Made by a program: the position numbers and the translations under genes
Notes under the pieces: generated by a model
Databases searched by the model: none
What the model was told of the DNA's origin: nothing
The model's input: only the letters and a program-made list of their open reading frames with translations
From: Acinetobacter haemolyticus CIP 64.3 = MTCC 9819
GTDB taxonomy: Bacteria; Pseudomonadota; Gammaproteobacteria; Pseudomonadales; Moraxellaceae
Length of the DNA stretch: 64,000 nt
Assembly (NCBI RefSeq): GCF_000369065.1
Contig: NZ_KB849803.1
Coordinates: 124,001-188,000 of the forward strand
Reading direction: 5' to 3'
Shown here: positions 37,909 to 47,220 of the stretch, one piece after another
Layout of the letters: every line of letters begins with the position of its first letter
Position numbering within the stretch: the stretch's first letter is position 1

Positions 37909-38724
37909 TTAATTTTCTTCGATATTTTTATGTAATGATGATACATTCCATGTTTCAAGTAGTCGCCATATTGCAGCATCTACATCCTTCCAACGATGGA
38001 AGTTACGTTTATCTATATTCCATCTGATTGTAATACCTCCATATAAAGGCTCCCATGATTCTGCAAATATCCAGTTTCCTTCTCCTCCCATGTGTTTAAA
38101 TAAAATACCCATAGATTTTTCATGACTAGATTGACCATAACATCTCAAACTCTTTGTTTTAGAAAAGAACCAGCAATTTACACCATACTGTTCACTCCAC
38201 CTTTTTGCCTCTACCATATCAAAATTTGAATCTTTGGTTGAGTCCTGATAACTCTTATAAACATCCACAGTTCGGCTATTAAACTTTTCATTAAATATCC
38301 TCACTTTGACTTGATCTTTATTATCTAACCCTTGTTCACTATATATACTCCGATCCGTTGCCTGTACAGTCGAACCGTTAAGTATTAAATCAAATTCAAG
38401 TTGTCCATCAGAATATGGTAGTGGTAAGCTCTCTGCTTCTACCACACTGATTTCTGAAAATTTTTCAGGCTTATAATCTATCGGAAACTGCCCTAGATAA
38501 TGCTCTCGTTCTGGTTTGTAGAAATCTCGCTCACATTTAGGACAATGTTCATTAACGATATGTTTTCTTCTTTCTCCAAGTTTAGCCTTAACAATTAAAT
38601 GATTATTTTGTTTCCATGTCACAACTTCACCCTCCTGTGGTATATACGGAGGTTCTTTTTTCTGCATACATGCTCCTTGGAATAATAAAATTATACTTAA
38701 TAAAAGTATTTTCGTTTTATACAT
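37909..38724 (-). CDS. Putative lipoprotein of unknown function
   Basis: A 271-residue predicted lipoprotein: basic start MYKTK, a hydrophobic core to residue 18, and lipobox FQGAC with the Cys at 19. The mature part has a CPKC pair near residue 60, two more Cys near 180 and 195, and an aromatic C-terminal region (YGGITIRWNIDKRNFH, DAAIWRLLETWNVS). It is more AT-rich than the flanking core genes and lies in a minus-strand cluster with frameshifted neighbours. I recognise no family with certainty. Periplasmic immunity-type lipoproteins of secreted effectors look broadly similar, but that is only a hypothesis. Confidence 0.65.
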   Translation of the reverse strand: MYKTKILLLSIILLFQGACMQKKEPPYIPQEGEVVTWKQNNHLIVKAKLGERRKHIVNEHCPKCERDFYKPEREHYLGQFPIDYKPEKFSEISVVEAESLPLPYSDGQLEFDLILNGSTVQATDRSIYSEQGLDNKDQVKVRIFNEKFNSRTVDVYKSYQDSTKDSNFDMVEAKRWSEQYGVNCWFFSKTKSLRCYGQSSHEKSMGILFKHMGGEGNWIFAESWEPLYGGITIRWNIDKRNFHRWKDVDAAIWRLLETWNVSSLHKNIEEN

Positions 38725-38938
38725 ATCACTTCCTCTTAAATTTAATCACTAATTAATTTATAATTAATTGGTCATTAAACTTTCTTTATTTATCTATTAG
38801 ATAAAGTAGGCGAATTGAGCAGATGGCAATGAGATATAATATAAATAGGAATCAACTTGTGTCTATTTTCTAAACACATCGACACGTACTACTGATATAC
38901 CATTATTTTCATTTATACTCACTCCTCTAAGCTTATAA

Positions 38939-39280
38939 CTATTTAGATAAATCAATTATCATCGTAGGTTCATATATTGCCCAAAGCAAAGAAAAAATAA
39001 TAAGTAGATTAAATATTAGGGTCAGTAGCACAGTTTTTATTTGAAAGTTTTTTAATGTATATACCCATAAAACTACACTCATTTTTGGTAACCACCACCA
39101 AAATCGTGCTGTATCAAACACAAATCTAGACCACTGTGTTTGTTCTATGCCAAAACTTTCCCAAAGACCTAAAAATTCATAAGATCTAAAATGTATGGCA
39201 TAAACAATAAAAAACTCAAAACTAATCACACCGAGTACAATCAAACTAAATAGAATTTTCTTTACTAATCCACTACGCAT
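38939..39280 (-). CDS. Small membrane protein, probably with frameshifted C-terminus
   Basis: 113 residues with three hydrophobic segments: KKILFSLIVLGVISFEFFIV, a middle WWLPKMSVVLWVYTL and TVLLTLIFNLLIIFSLLWAI. It ends EPTMIIDLSK at a stop at 38939. One base on, the next frame continues without stop as NSYKLRGVSINENNGISV and VRVDVFRK to 38863, which reads as a natural continuation after MIIDL. A one-base indel near 38945 has therefore probably shortened the protein by about 25 residues. No family recognised. It starts 5 bp after the degraded upstream gene. Confidence 0.5.
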   Translation of the reverse strand: MRSGLVKKILFSLIVLGVISFEFFIVYAIHFRSYEFLGLWESFGIEQTQWSRFVFDTARFWWWLPKMSVVLWVYTLKNFQIKTVLLTLIFNLLIIFSLLWAIYEPTMIIDLSK

Positions 39281-39285
39281 AAATT

Positions 39286-39821
39286 TTACTTCTTATTTGC
39301 TAACAAATTCTTAGGTCTAACCTTTTCCACTTCATTAAATAAACTAAATGTTTGATTGACATAATTCACCACACCTGAAATTTGATCCATATAGTGCATA
39401 AGTTCAGGTGTTTTCTCAGCCTGTAGCAGTTTTATCGTGCGTGATGGATCATAACTATCAAACTGACAGTAAAATAAAGGTTCACCTCGTTTTAGAATTA
39501 AATCCTTTGAAGTATCATGCCATTCAAATGCCCACATTAGTGGTCGAGGCCAAATGTGCATCAGAAAACGTCCACCAAAGATTGTATCTGGTAGCGGATT
39601 CTTGCGGTAGTTGAGTGAATACACCACTTCATCTGCAATAAAAGAATACGGAAGTTTCAGTTGTAAGATTGGGACTTGAGATGTACGCCATTCATTTTCA
39701 TTGACATTTGTTTCAGCTTTTCTTCTGCAATATTTTACGCTGACTTACTTCTTTTTCATACAAATCAGTCTGTATATGTTTTTGATTTAGATAGCAAAAT
39801 TTCTTTTAAATGAGTACTCAT
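39286..39821 (-). pseudogene. Degraded gene of unknown function, multiple frameshifts
   Basis: The long frame (open 39744 to 39286) encodes a well-formed protein with VPILQLKLPYSFIADE, VVYSLNYRKNPLPD and FGGRFLMHIWPRPLMWAF, but has no ATG and only internal GTG near 39627. Upstream in the next frame is LYEKEVSQRKILQKK, and in the third frame an ATG at 39821 gives MSTHLKEILLSKSKTYTD. Two frameshifts, near 39765 and 39725, would join all three into a protein of about 178 residues. The pattern suggests a decaying gene rather than a short functional one. Family unknown. Confidence 0.5.
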
Positions 39822-39888
39822 TCTCTTTAATTATTCTTAATTTTCTTAAAAATACAATTTATCAGTCATCCCCAAAAACTCATGTATT

Positions 39889-39914
39889 AAAAAGCCACCC
39901 GAAGGTGGCTTTTT
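39889..39914 (-). terminator. Terminator of the rimP-nusA-infB-rbfA operon
   Basis: AAAAAGCCACC and GGTGGCTTTTT, an 11-bp perfect stem; on the minus strand the loop is TTCG, a stable tetraloop, with T at the end. It lies 5 bp after the rbfA stop. Confidence 0.93.
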
Positions 39915-39918
39915 AAAC

Positions 39919-40317
39919 TTATTCTTTATCTTGCTCTTGTTCCGGCAAATCCTTGACAGCTTCAGCAATCAAACCAAACATATAATTGCCATAAGCATTG
40001 GTTTTGTCATAGTGAAAACGCAAGCGAGGTGTGATACGGGTTTTAATACGACGACTCAATTCATGACGCAAGAAACCTGATGCTTTATTCAATACATCTA
40101 AAGTTTCTTTATTCGCTGCTTCACTTTGATCATCACCAAGCTCACGTCCCATTACGGTTACATAAACTTCAGCATATCCCATATCAGCACTAACTTTCAC
40201 GGCTGAGATGGTCACTAGACCACCCAGACGTGGATCTTTAAGCTCTTGACGGATCAGCTCAGACAACTCACGTTGTACCGAATCCGCCATGCGCTTTAAG
40301 CGTTGGCTACCCGCCAT
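39919..40317 (-). CDS. rbfA: Ribosome-binding factor A
   Basis: KH-fold factor needed for late 16S rRNA 5' processing and for cold adaptation of the 30S subunit. 132 residues, with RMADSVQRELSELIRQELKDP at the N-terminus (here split as RMADSVQREL, SELIRQELKDP), DMGYAEVYVTVMG and RITPRLRFHYD as conserved elements. It overlaps the infB stop by one base. truB, its usual downstream partner, is missing: a terminator follows immediately. Confidence 0.97.
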   Translation of the reverse strand: MAGSQRLKRMADSVQRELSELIRQELKDPRLGGLVTISAVKVSADMGYAEVYVTVMGRELGDDQSEAANKETLDVLNKASGFLRHELSRRIKTRITPRLRFHYDKTNAYGNYMFGLIAEAVKDLPEQEQDKE

Positions 40318-43019
40318 TAAAGACTCCGTTTAACCAATTGGACATCATAAACCTCGATCTTATCGAGTTCTTTGATGTCGTTATAACCTTTCACAGCAAG
40401 ACCACATTCCATACCAGCACGAACTTCTTCAACCACGTCCTTATAACGACGTAGAGACTCAAGTTCACCTTGGAACACAACCACGTCATCACGTAAGACA
40501 CGGATTGGCTTGTTACGGTGAATCACACCTTCCATCACCATACAGCCTGCCGCTGCACCAAACTTGCTAGAACGGAACACTTCACGTACTTGCGCAACAC
40601 CCAAGATCGTTTCACGATGTTCAGGAGCAAGCTTACCGCTCATTGCCGCTTTTACATCATCGATCAATTGATAGATGATGCTGTAGTAACGAATATCAAT
40701 ACCATCTTGATCAGACTTCTGACGTGCTGTGTTATCTGCACGTACGTTGAAGCCTAACAATACTGCTTCTGAAGATTCAGCAAGCGTCACATCAGACTCA
40801 GTAATCGCACCAACACCTGAACCGATTACGCGTACTTTCACTTCATCAGTAGAAAGTTCATCTAGCGCAACATGCAATGCCTCTAAAGTACCACGTACAT
40901 CAGTTTTAAGCACAACATTCACAGTTGGAACATCTTTCTTGCCCATCGATGCCATGATGTTTTCTAAACGCATTGCGCTTGCACGCTCAAGACGTTTTTG
41001 ACGCTCACGGTCAGCACGCGCATCAGCCACTTCACGAGCTTTCTTCTCATCATTCACGACAAGAACTTCATCACCCGCCATTGGCGCTTCTGGTAAACCT
41101 AAGATTTCAACAGGAATAGATGGTCCAGCTGTCGTGATACGTTGACCATTTTCATCAGACATCGCACGTACACGACCATAAGATGAACCAGCCAATACAA
41201 GATCACCAATGTTCAATGTACCGTTTTGTACAAGAATCGAAGTTACTGCACCACGACCTTTGTCAACACGCGCTTCGATGACGACACCTTGTGCAGCACC
41301 TTCAGCAGAAGCTTTAAGCTCCATCAACTCAGATTGAATCAAGATCAAATCAAGTAATTCATCAATACCTTGACCTGAGTGTGCTGATACTTTAGCGATT
41401 GGAACATCACCGCCCCACTCTTCAGGTACGATACCTTTGGTGGTCAATTCATTTAATACACGATCTGGATCAGCAGACTCTTTATCCATCTTATTGATTG
41501 CAACAATGATTGGCGTACCAGCAGCACGCGCATGATCAATGGCTTCAGCTGTTTGTGGCATTACACCATCATCAGCAGCGACAACAAGAACAACGATATC
41601 AGTCGCTTTGGCACCACGTGAACGCATTGAAGTAAACGCCGCGTGTCCTGGAGTATCTAAGAAAGTAATAATTCCTTTCTCAGTTTCAACATGATAAGCA
41701 CCGATATGCTGCGTAATACCACCTGCTTCACCCGCTGCCACTTTAGAACGACGGATACGATCCAATAATGACGTTTTACCATGATCGACGTGACCCATGA
41801 TGGTGACCACTGGAGGACGAGTAGTTTGCTCGCCACGTGCTTCTTCAGCCGCTTCAAGCAAGTTATCTTCTGCTTGCGTATCAGAAACTAGAATTGGGTT
41901 ATGACCTAACTCTTCAACTACCAATACTGCTGTATCTTGGTCAATCGATTGGTTCTGAGTGACAAGCTCACCCATTTTCATGAGCATCTTGATGACTTCG
42001 CGGACTTTAACCGCCATTTTCTGTGCTAAATCAGCCACAACAATCGTTGAACCAATTTCCACATCATAAACTTGTTTCTTAACCGGTTTTTCAAAACCAT
42101 GTTTGTTTGACTGACTGGTTTTTAAGCCACGTTTGTGATGTGTACGGTTAAAGCTTTGCTCTTCTTGATTATTACGACCTTTCTTTTGACCACGTGTGTT
42201 GCTCGCGCCACCACGTTTGATTTCACGGTCTTCTTGATTGAATGAATCTTCATAAGCCTGACCAACAAGACCAGCAGCCAATGGTGAATCATCAATCACA
42301 CGAATCGTAGTCGTTGCATCATCACTTGAATATTTCGATGCCATTTTACGCATCTGTTCAAGTGTACGCTGTTGAGCTTCTTCAGCCGCTTTGCGACGTA
42401 CTGCTTCTTCAGTCGCTTTCAACTGAGCAGCTTGTGCTTCACGTGCTTTCTTTTGCTCTGCAGTTTCTGTTGGTTTCACAACAGGTGCTTTAATTACTTT
42501 ATCACTGTTACGCTTTTTCACAACCACTGCAGTTTTAGCAGGTGCTTGTGTAGCGCTATCAGAAGTGTGTGCCGCACGCATTGCTTCTAGCGTTGCATTG
42601 GCTTTCTGTTCAGCTTGATTACGTGCTTTTTGTTCAGCTTCTGCACGTGAACTCTGTTCTACGCGTGCTTTTGCTTCCGCTTCTGCGCGCGCTTTTGCTT
42701 CTGCAGCAATTAATTCTGGATTTGGCTTTGCAAAAACTTGCTTCTTACGAACTTCAACATTAATGCTTTTTGCTTTACCCGATGTACTGGTTACTTTAGC
42801 AGTACTCGTTGTTTTACGTTTCAACGCGATCTTTCCTGTGTTACCACTTTCTTGACCATGAACTTTTTTCAAATAATTGACCAAAGTATCTTGCTGTTCA
42901 GTGGTAATAATGTCATCTGCTTTACGCTGTGGTAGACCTGCTTCGCGAACCTGCTCTAGGAGTTTCTCTACAGGACGTTCTACGCTGAGCGCTAACTCTT
43001 GAATCGACTTGTCCGTCAT
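40317..43019 (-). CDS. infB: Translation initiation factor IF-2
   Basis: GTPase that delivers fMet-tRNA to the 30S P site and promotes subunit joining. Length is 900 residues. The IF2 N-terminal domain (1-52) is followed by a long Ala/Glu/Lys/Arg linker with [21 protein letters not shown] repeats (about 110-230). The G domain has GHVDHGKTS near 407, DTPGHAAF and NKMD; domains II-IV form the C-terminal third. It follows nusA with a 10-bp gap. The linker is the variable part and repeats may contract or expand between strains. Confidence 0.98.
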   Translation of the reverse strand: MTDKSIQELALSVERPVEKLLEQVREAGLPQRKADDIITTEQQDTLVNYLKKVHGQESGNTGKIALKRKTTSTAKVTSTSGKAKSINVEVRKKQVFAKPNPELIAAEAKARAEAEAKARVEQSSRAEAEQKARNQAEQKANATLEAMRAAHTSDSATQAPAKTAVVVKKRNSDKVIKAPVVKPTETAEQKKAREAQAAQLKATEEAVRRKAAEEAQQRTLEQMRKMASKYSSDDATTTIRVIDDSPLAAGLVGQAYEDSFNQEDREIKRGGASNTRGQKKGRNNQEEQSFNRTHHKRGLKTSQSNKHGFEKPVKKQVYDVEIGSTIVVADLAQKMAVKVREVIKMLMKMGELVTQNQSIDQDTAVLVVEELGHNPILVSDTQAEDNLLEAAEEARGEQTTRPPVVTIMGHVDHGKTSLLDRIRRSKVAAGEAGGITQHIGAYHVETEKGIITFLDTPGHAAFTSMRSRGAKATDIVVLVVAADDGVMPQTAEAIDHARAAGTPIIVAINKMDKESADPDRVLNELTTKGIVPEEWGGDVPIAKVSAHSGQGIDELLDLILIQSELMELKASAEGAAQGVVIEARVDKGRGAVTSILVQNGTLNIGDLVLAGSSYGRVRAMSDENGQRITTAGPSIPVEILGLPEAPMAGDEVLVVNDEKKAREVADARADRERQKRLERASAMRLENIMASMGKKDVPTVNVVLKTDVRGTLEALHVALDELSTDEVKVRVIGSGVGAITESDVTLAESSEAVLLGFNVRADNTARQKSDQDGIDIRYYSIIYQLIDDVKAAMSGKLAPEHRETILGVAQVREVFRSSKFGAAAGCMVMEGVIHRNKPIRVLRDDVVVFQGELESLRRYKDVVEEVRAGMECGLAVKGYNDIKELDKIEVYDVQLVKRSL

Positions 43020-43029
43020 CTATTATCTC

Positions 43030-44514
43030 CTAGTTAAACCATGATTCACGTGCTTTCATAATCAATTGACCCGCTTTGTCATGCCCTAAACCTTCGATAT
43101 CAGAAATATCGTCAGTTGCTTGGTCAGCCAAGTCATCAACTGTAATCACACCACGTGCCGCCAATGCATATGCAATCTCAGTGGTCATACCATCCATACC
43201 GAGAAGTTCTGCGCTTGGCTCTTGAATATTTTCTTGCTGTTTCAACGCATCCGTTAAAGCAGCTTCTTTCGCACGACTCTGCAACAATTCAACTAGATCG
43301 GCATCAAGCTCAATCTCATCAAATGTTTCTGCTGGTACATAAGCAATCTCTTCTAATGAAGTGAAGCCCATTTCAACCAACGCCATTGCCAAGTCTTCTT
43401 CAATATCTAAACGTGATACAAACATATCGAGATATTGTTGTGCTTCATTTTGCTGACGAGCACGATACTCTTCTTCTAACATCATGTCGAGTTTATAACC
43501 CGTTAACTCAGATGCTAAACGAACATTTTGTCCTTGCGAACCAATCGCACGCGCTAACTGATCATTGGTCGCGAAAATGATATCTGCACTGCGTGCATCT
43601 TCATCAAGCACGATACCTGATACATCTGCCGGCTCTAAAGCACTTGCAATATACTGCGCTGGATCGTCAGACCATACCACCACGTCAATACGTTCGCCAT
43701 TGAGTTCTTGCTGTACCGCTTGGATACGTGTGCCACGCATACCAATACATGCACCCACTGGATCAATACGGTGATCATTGGTTTTGACAGCAATTTTAGC
43801 ACGTACACCTGGTTGACGTGCAGCCGCTTTGATTTCAATGATCTCTTCAGAAATTTCAGGAATTTCTTTTTTCATCAACGCGATCAACATTTCAGGACGA
43901 GCACGTGACAGTAATAACTGTGCACCACGACCTTCACGATTTACATTATATAAGATCGCATTGATACGTTGCTTAGGACGCAAGATTTCTTTGTGAATGG
44001 TTTCTTCACGTGCCAAATACGCTTCAGCGTTGTCACCTAGATCAATGATAAAGCCATCTTTAGTTTGCTTTTTCACTTCACCATAAATCAATTCGCCAAC
44101 TTTTGACTCATACGCATCCGCAACCAACGCACGTTCAGCTTCACGAATTTTTTGTACAATCACTTGTTTTGCAATTTGTGCAGCAATACGACCGAATTCA
44201 ATCGATTCGACTTCAAGCTCACGCACATCACCAATCGACCACTGTGCAGGGTCTACATCAGAAATCGCATCTTGGCATGCAGGCATTTCATGATCTTCAT
44301 CAGCAACAACAGTCCATTGACGGAATGTACGGTAATCACCTGTTTTACGGTCAATCTCAACACGGAGTTGAGCTTCTTCTGCATGTGTATTTTCGTAAAA
44401 CTTTTTCTTCGTCGCTGCAACTAGGGCTTGCTCTAATGCTTGGAAGATCGCCTCACGACTAACACCTTTTTCATTACTAACCGTCTCTGCAACGGTAAGA
44501 ATTTCACGGCCCAT
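43030..44514 (-). CDS. nusA: Transcription termination/antitermination factor NusA
   Basis: RNA polymerase-associated factor for pausing, termination and rRNA antitermination. 494 residues: the N-terminal domain begins MGREILTVAETVSNEKGV, followed by S1 (about 135-200), KH1 with VGACIGMRGTRIQAV near 250, KH2 with AIGSQGQNVRLASELTG near 315, and two C-terminal acidic repeats (LAMALVEMGFTSLEEI and AYALAARGVITVDDLA). Lies 37 bp after rimP and 10 bp before infB. Confidence 0.98.
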   Translation of the reverse strand: MGREILTVAETVSNEKGVSREAIFQALEQALVAATKKKFYENTHAEEAQLRVEIDRKTGDYRTFRQWTVVADEDHEMPACQDAISDVDPAQWSIGDVRELEVESIEFGRIAAQIAKQVIVQKIREAERALVADAYESKVGELIYGEVKKQTKDGFIIDLGDNAEAYLAREETIHKEILRPKQRINAILYNVNREGRGAQLLLSRARPEMLIALMKKEIPEISEEIIEIKAAARQPGVRAKIAVKTNDHRIDPVGACIGMRGTRIQAVQQELNGERIDVVVWSDDPAQYIASALEPADVSGIVLDEDARSADIIFATNDQLARAIGSQGQNVRLASELTGYKLDMMLEEEYRARQQNEAQQYLDMFVSRLDIEEDLAMALVEMGFTSLEEIAYVPAETFDEIELDADLVELLQSRAKEAALTDALKQQENIQEPSAELLGMDGMTTEIAYALAARGVITVDDLADQATDDISDIEGLGHDKAGQLIMKARESWFN

Positions 44515-44551
44515 AAGTCACCTACCGATTTCTTATAAAATTAAGTTAATA

Positions 44552-45076
44552 TTAGTCTTGATAGATTAAATTTGCTTTATCAATATTATGACTATCAATT
44601 TCAAGCACTTGACCACCCTCTACTTCCACCTGAATCATTTCATTTTCCAGATCAACAGAAAGTAACTTCGCTTGGAATTTACGACGGTTTTCGACAGCAG
44701 CAATTAATCGTAAAGCAACTTGTTGTCCAATATACCCAGACATTTGTGACAACTGAAAGAATGGACGATCCCAACCTGGTGAAGAGACTTCCAAAGCATA
44801 TTCACCTGAAATCGGATCATGGACATCCAGCATAGCACCCACTTGTTGTGTCACAAGTACACAATCCTGAACACCAATACCTCGCCCTTCTTCAACTTCG
44901 CCATCTTCATTCAGAACTGGTTCTGCATTTTCATCGATCGCTTTATCGATATAAATGCGTAGTAATGAGCGTTTACCTTGTGGTAGAAATTCAATTCCCC
45001 ACAAATCTACATCACAGGCAGCAACCGCTGGTGCGATTAGATCAAATAGTGCTTGAGATTTATTTGATAGTTTCAT
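44552..45076 (-). CDS. rimP: Ribosome maturation factor RimP
   Basis: Assists 30S assembly, in particular the S19/S9 region. 174 residues: N-terminal alpha/beta domain with [20 protein letters not shown] and the conserved [27 protein letters not shown], then an SH3-like domain. First protein gene of the nusA operon; two terminator-like hairpins separate it from the upstream tRNA genes. Confidence 0.96.
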   Translation of the reverse strand: MKLSNKSQALFDLIAPAVAACDVDLWGIEFLPQGKRSLLRIYIDKAIDENAEPVLNEDGEVEEGRGIGVQDCVLVTQQVGAMLDVHDPISGEYALEVSSPGWDRPFFQLSQMSGYIGQQVALRLIAAVENRRKFQAKLLSVDLENEMIQVEVEGGQVLEIDSHNIDKANLIYQD

Positions 45077-45195
45077 TTACTCTCGTTGCTCTCATGCGAG
45101 CCAATCAATAACCGTATAGTGAACACGATAATTTGATCTTGCGCCGTATCCGGCTCATATCGACACTACACGATAGCTAAACAACCAATAAAAAA

Positions 45196-45209
45196 GGGCG
45201 TAACCGCCC
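45196..45209 (-). terminator. Terminator hairpin upstream of rimP
   Basis: Minus strand: GGGCG, loop GTTA, CGCCC, followed by TTTTTT. Second of two hairpins between tRNA-fMet and rimP. Confidence 0.8.
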
Positions 45210-45247
45210 CTATGTTACACAGAAAACTGAAGTCCACTGTGCAAAAA

Positions 45248-45267
45248 GGCCCACCTTATTGTGAGCC
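45248..45267 (-). terminator. Terminator hairpin after the tRNA cluster
   Basis: Minus strand: GGCTCAC, loop AATAAG, GTGGGCC (one G-U pair), then five T. It lies 14 nt after the 3' end of the second tRNA-fMet gene. Confidence 0.8.
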
Positions 45268-45281
45268 TCTTTTTAGAAACT

Positions 45282-45358
<77 letters not shown>

Positions 45359-45445
45359 TCAACGTGCAAAATTATATACAATTATGAAAAAAAGTCAATT
45401 TGAGTTTTCTTCACCATTGCTTGATTAAGTTGCACCTTAATCAAA

Positions 45446-45522
<77 letters not shown>

Positions 45523-45565
45523 TCAACAAATCACTGCATACACCAAACTTACTGGTTATTAAGCT

Positions 45566-45650
45566 TGGTGCGGAAGGGGGGACTTGAACCCCCACGCCCG
45601 AAAGCACTACCACCTCAAGGTAGCGTGTCTACCAATTCCACCACCACCGC
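45566..45650 (-). tRNA. leuU: tRNA-Leu (GAG)
   Basis: 85-nt class II tRNA with a long variable arm (TGCTTTCGGGCG) and encoded CCA; the anticodon stem CTACC/GGTAG closes loop TTGAGGT, giving anticodon GAG for CUC/CUU. It lies just after secG, the same place as leuU in E. coli. Confidence 0.95.
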
Positions 45651-45711
45651 AGCTTTCTTTGTGGGACGCATTCTATTCCTTTAATTCAAAAAAGGAAAGT
45701 GCTAATTCGAC

Positions 45712-46041
45712 TTATTCTGTCGTTTTCGGTGCATTTGATGAAGTTTCAGTCGATGCAGCTGGAACTGAGCTAGAACTTTGAACAGTTTTTAAGCTATACG
45801 CATCCGTCGTACTTTTTTTCGCCATGACAGCCAATGAAAGACTGGTCACAAAGAATATAGCCGTAAAAATTGCAGTCAAACGTGTCAAGAAGTTTCCAGC
45901 GCCAGAAGCGCCAAATACAGTCGCCGCACCGCCACCACCAAATGATGCTCCTGCTTCAGCACCTTTACCTTGTTGTACTAAGACCAAAGCAATAATCAGA
46001 ATTGCTAAAATAATGTGTACAACGAGTATAAAACTATACAT
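45712..46041 (-). CDS. secG: Preprotein translocase subunit SecG
   Basis: Small membrane subunit of the SecYEG channel. 109 residues with two membrane helices (about 4-24 and 52-72) and the loop VQQGKGAEAGASFGGGGA, the family signature. The C-terminal ~30 residues are Ser/Thr-rich. Lies 12 bp downstream of tpiA and is followed by tRNA-Leu, as in many Gammaproteobacteria. Confidence 0.96.
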   Translation of the reverse strand: MYSFILVVHIILAILIIALVLVQQGKGAEAGASFGGGGAATVFGASGAGNFLTRLTAIFTAIFFVTSLSLAVMAKKSTTDAYSLKTVQSSSSVPAASTETSSNAPKTTE

Positions 46042-46053
46042 CTCTATTCCTCG

Positions 46054-46845
46054 TTATTTGCTTTGTGCAAATGCTTTTGCGATTTGGTAAAAAGACTGTG
46101 CATTTAAAGATGCACCACCCACCAAAGCACCGTCAATATCTGGGCAAGCCGCAAGCTCAACCGCATTTTCTGCTTTTACACTACCACCATATAGGATTGC
46201 AATATTTGCACCCGACGATGTGATTTGCTTCAAACCTTCACGAATTTTAGCATGCATGGCCTGCGCATCTGCTGGTGAAGCAGTTTTACCCGTACCAATC
46301 GCCCAAATCGGCTCATAAGCAATCACAACATTTTTCCACTGTTCTGCTTGCACAACAGGCGCGATATCACAGATTTGTTGCAATACCACTTGCTCAGCAA
46401 GTCCCTGCTCACGTTGCTCTAAACTTTCACCCACACAATAAATCACGGTTAAACCCGCATTCAAAGCGTTTTGTAACTTTGCTTTTAAAATTGCAACATC
46501 ATCACCAAATAATTCACGGCGTTCAGAATGCCCAACCAACACAAATTCAATTGCGCTATCTTTTAAAAGCTCGGCACTGACTTCACCCGTATAAGCACCT
46601 ATTCCAGCAACACGAGAAACATCTTGTGCTACCGTATAAATCGGTCGAGCAGCATCTTTTAACTGAGTTTGAATTTGAGTTAATGCGATTGAAATCGGTG
46701 CAACGCCGATATGACATTTTGTAGGATCAATGTCTTGCTGTTGTAATAACTGCTTAAATTCTTGTACTAATTGGACAGCATTCGCATGCATTGGATTCAT
46801 TTTCCAATTACCGACAACCCATGGGGTAATAGTCGAATTCGACAT
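46054..46845 (-). CDS. tpiA: Triosephosphate isomerase
   Basis: Interconverts dihydroxyacetone phosphate and glyceraldehyde 3-phosphate. 263 residues: active-site Lys in VVGNWKMN (about residue 14), His in [10 protein letters not shown] near 100, catalytic Glu in [14 protein letters not shown] near 175, phosphate loop [10 protein letters not shown] near 220 and ALVGGASL near 242. Heads the tpiA-secG-tRNA unit. Confidence 0.97.
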   Translation of the reverse strand: MSNSTITPWVVGNWKMNPMHANAVQLVQEFKQLLQQQDIDPTKCHIGVAPISIALTQIQTQLKDAARPIYTVAQDVSRVAGIGAYTGEVSAELLKDSAIEFVLVGHSERRELFGDDVAILKAKLQNALNAGLTVIYCVGESLEQREQGLAEQVVLQQICDIAPVVQAEQWKNVVIAYEPIWAIGTGKTASPADAQAMHAKIREGLKQITSSGANIAILYGGSVKAENAVELAACPDIDGALVGGASLNAQSFYQIAKAFAQSK

Positions 46846-47220
46846 ACTTCGCCTACCTTAATGTTAATTTCTCAAAAATGCTGCATATTTTACACGGATT
46901 TTTATAAAATTCAGTTTTTTTCTATTGTTTAAATTTAAATCAGAGCAAAACCTCCTCTTGATCCATTAAAAGGAGACAACACATTTTGAGTATTTCTAAT
47001 GGCGAATCTCTGAAATAAAACACAAATTTTAGGTTTGGCTTTTTATCTTGTTGTGAATATCGAATACAACAAACAAAATTAATTGACAAAAAACTCGATT
47101 AGTTCAAAGTTTTAGCAATGAATCAAGTCAAAAACGACACTTTCTCTAGTAGTATTTTTGCATAACAAAAGTATAATTTTTAGGATACATATTATAAACA
47201 TTTTGATATAAGGCGGACAG
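46846..47220. other. Divergent promoter region tpiA / pilB
   Basis: 375 bp of AT-rich non-coding DNA between two divergent genes. It must hold the promoters of tpiA-secG-tRNA (minus) and pilBCD-coaE (plus). AAGGCGG before the pilB ATG is a clear ribosome site. I found no convincing sigma-54 promoter and no hairpin worth naming. Confidence 0.5.

Noticed and set aside
44103..44462. 119-codon plus-strand frame over nusA
   Set aside because: His/Gln-rich shadow of the nusA N-terminal region.
46846..47220. Sigma-54 promoter upstream of pilB
   Set aside because: TGGC is followed by TTG at the wrong spacing, so the -24/-12 pattern is not met.
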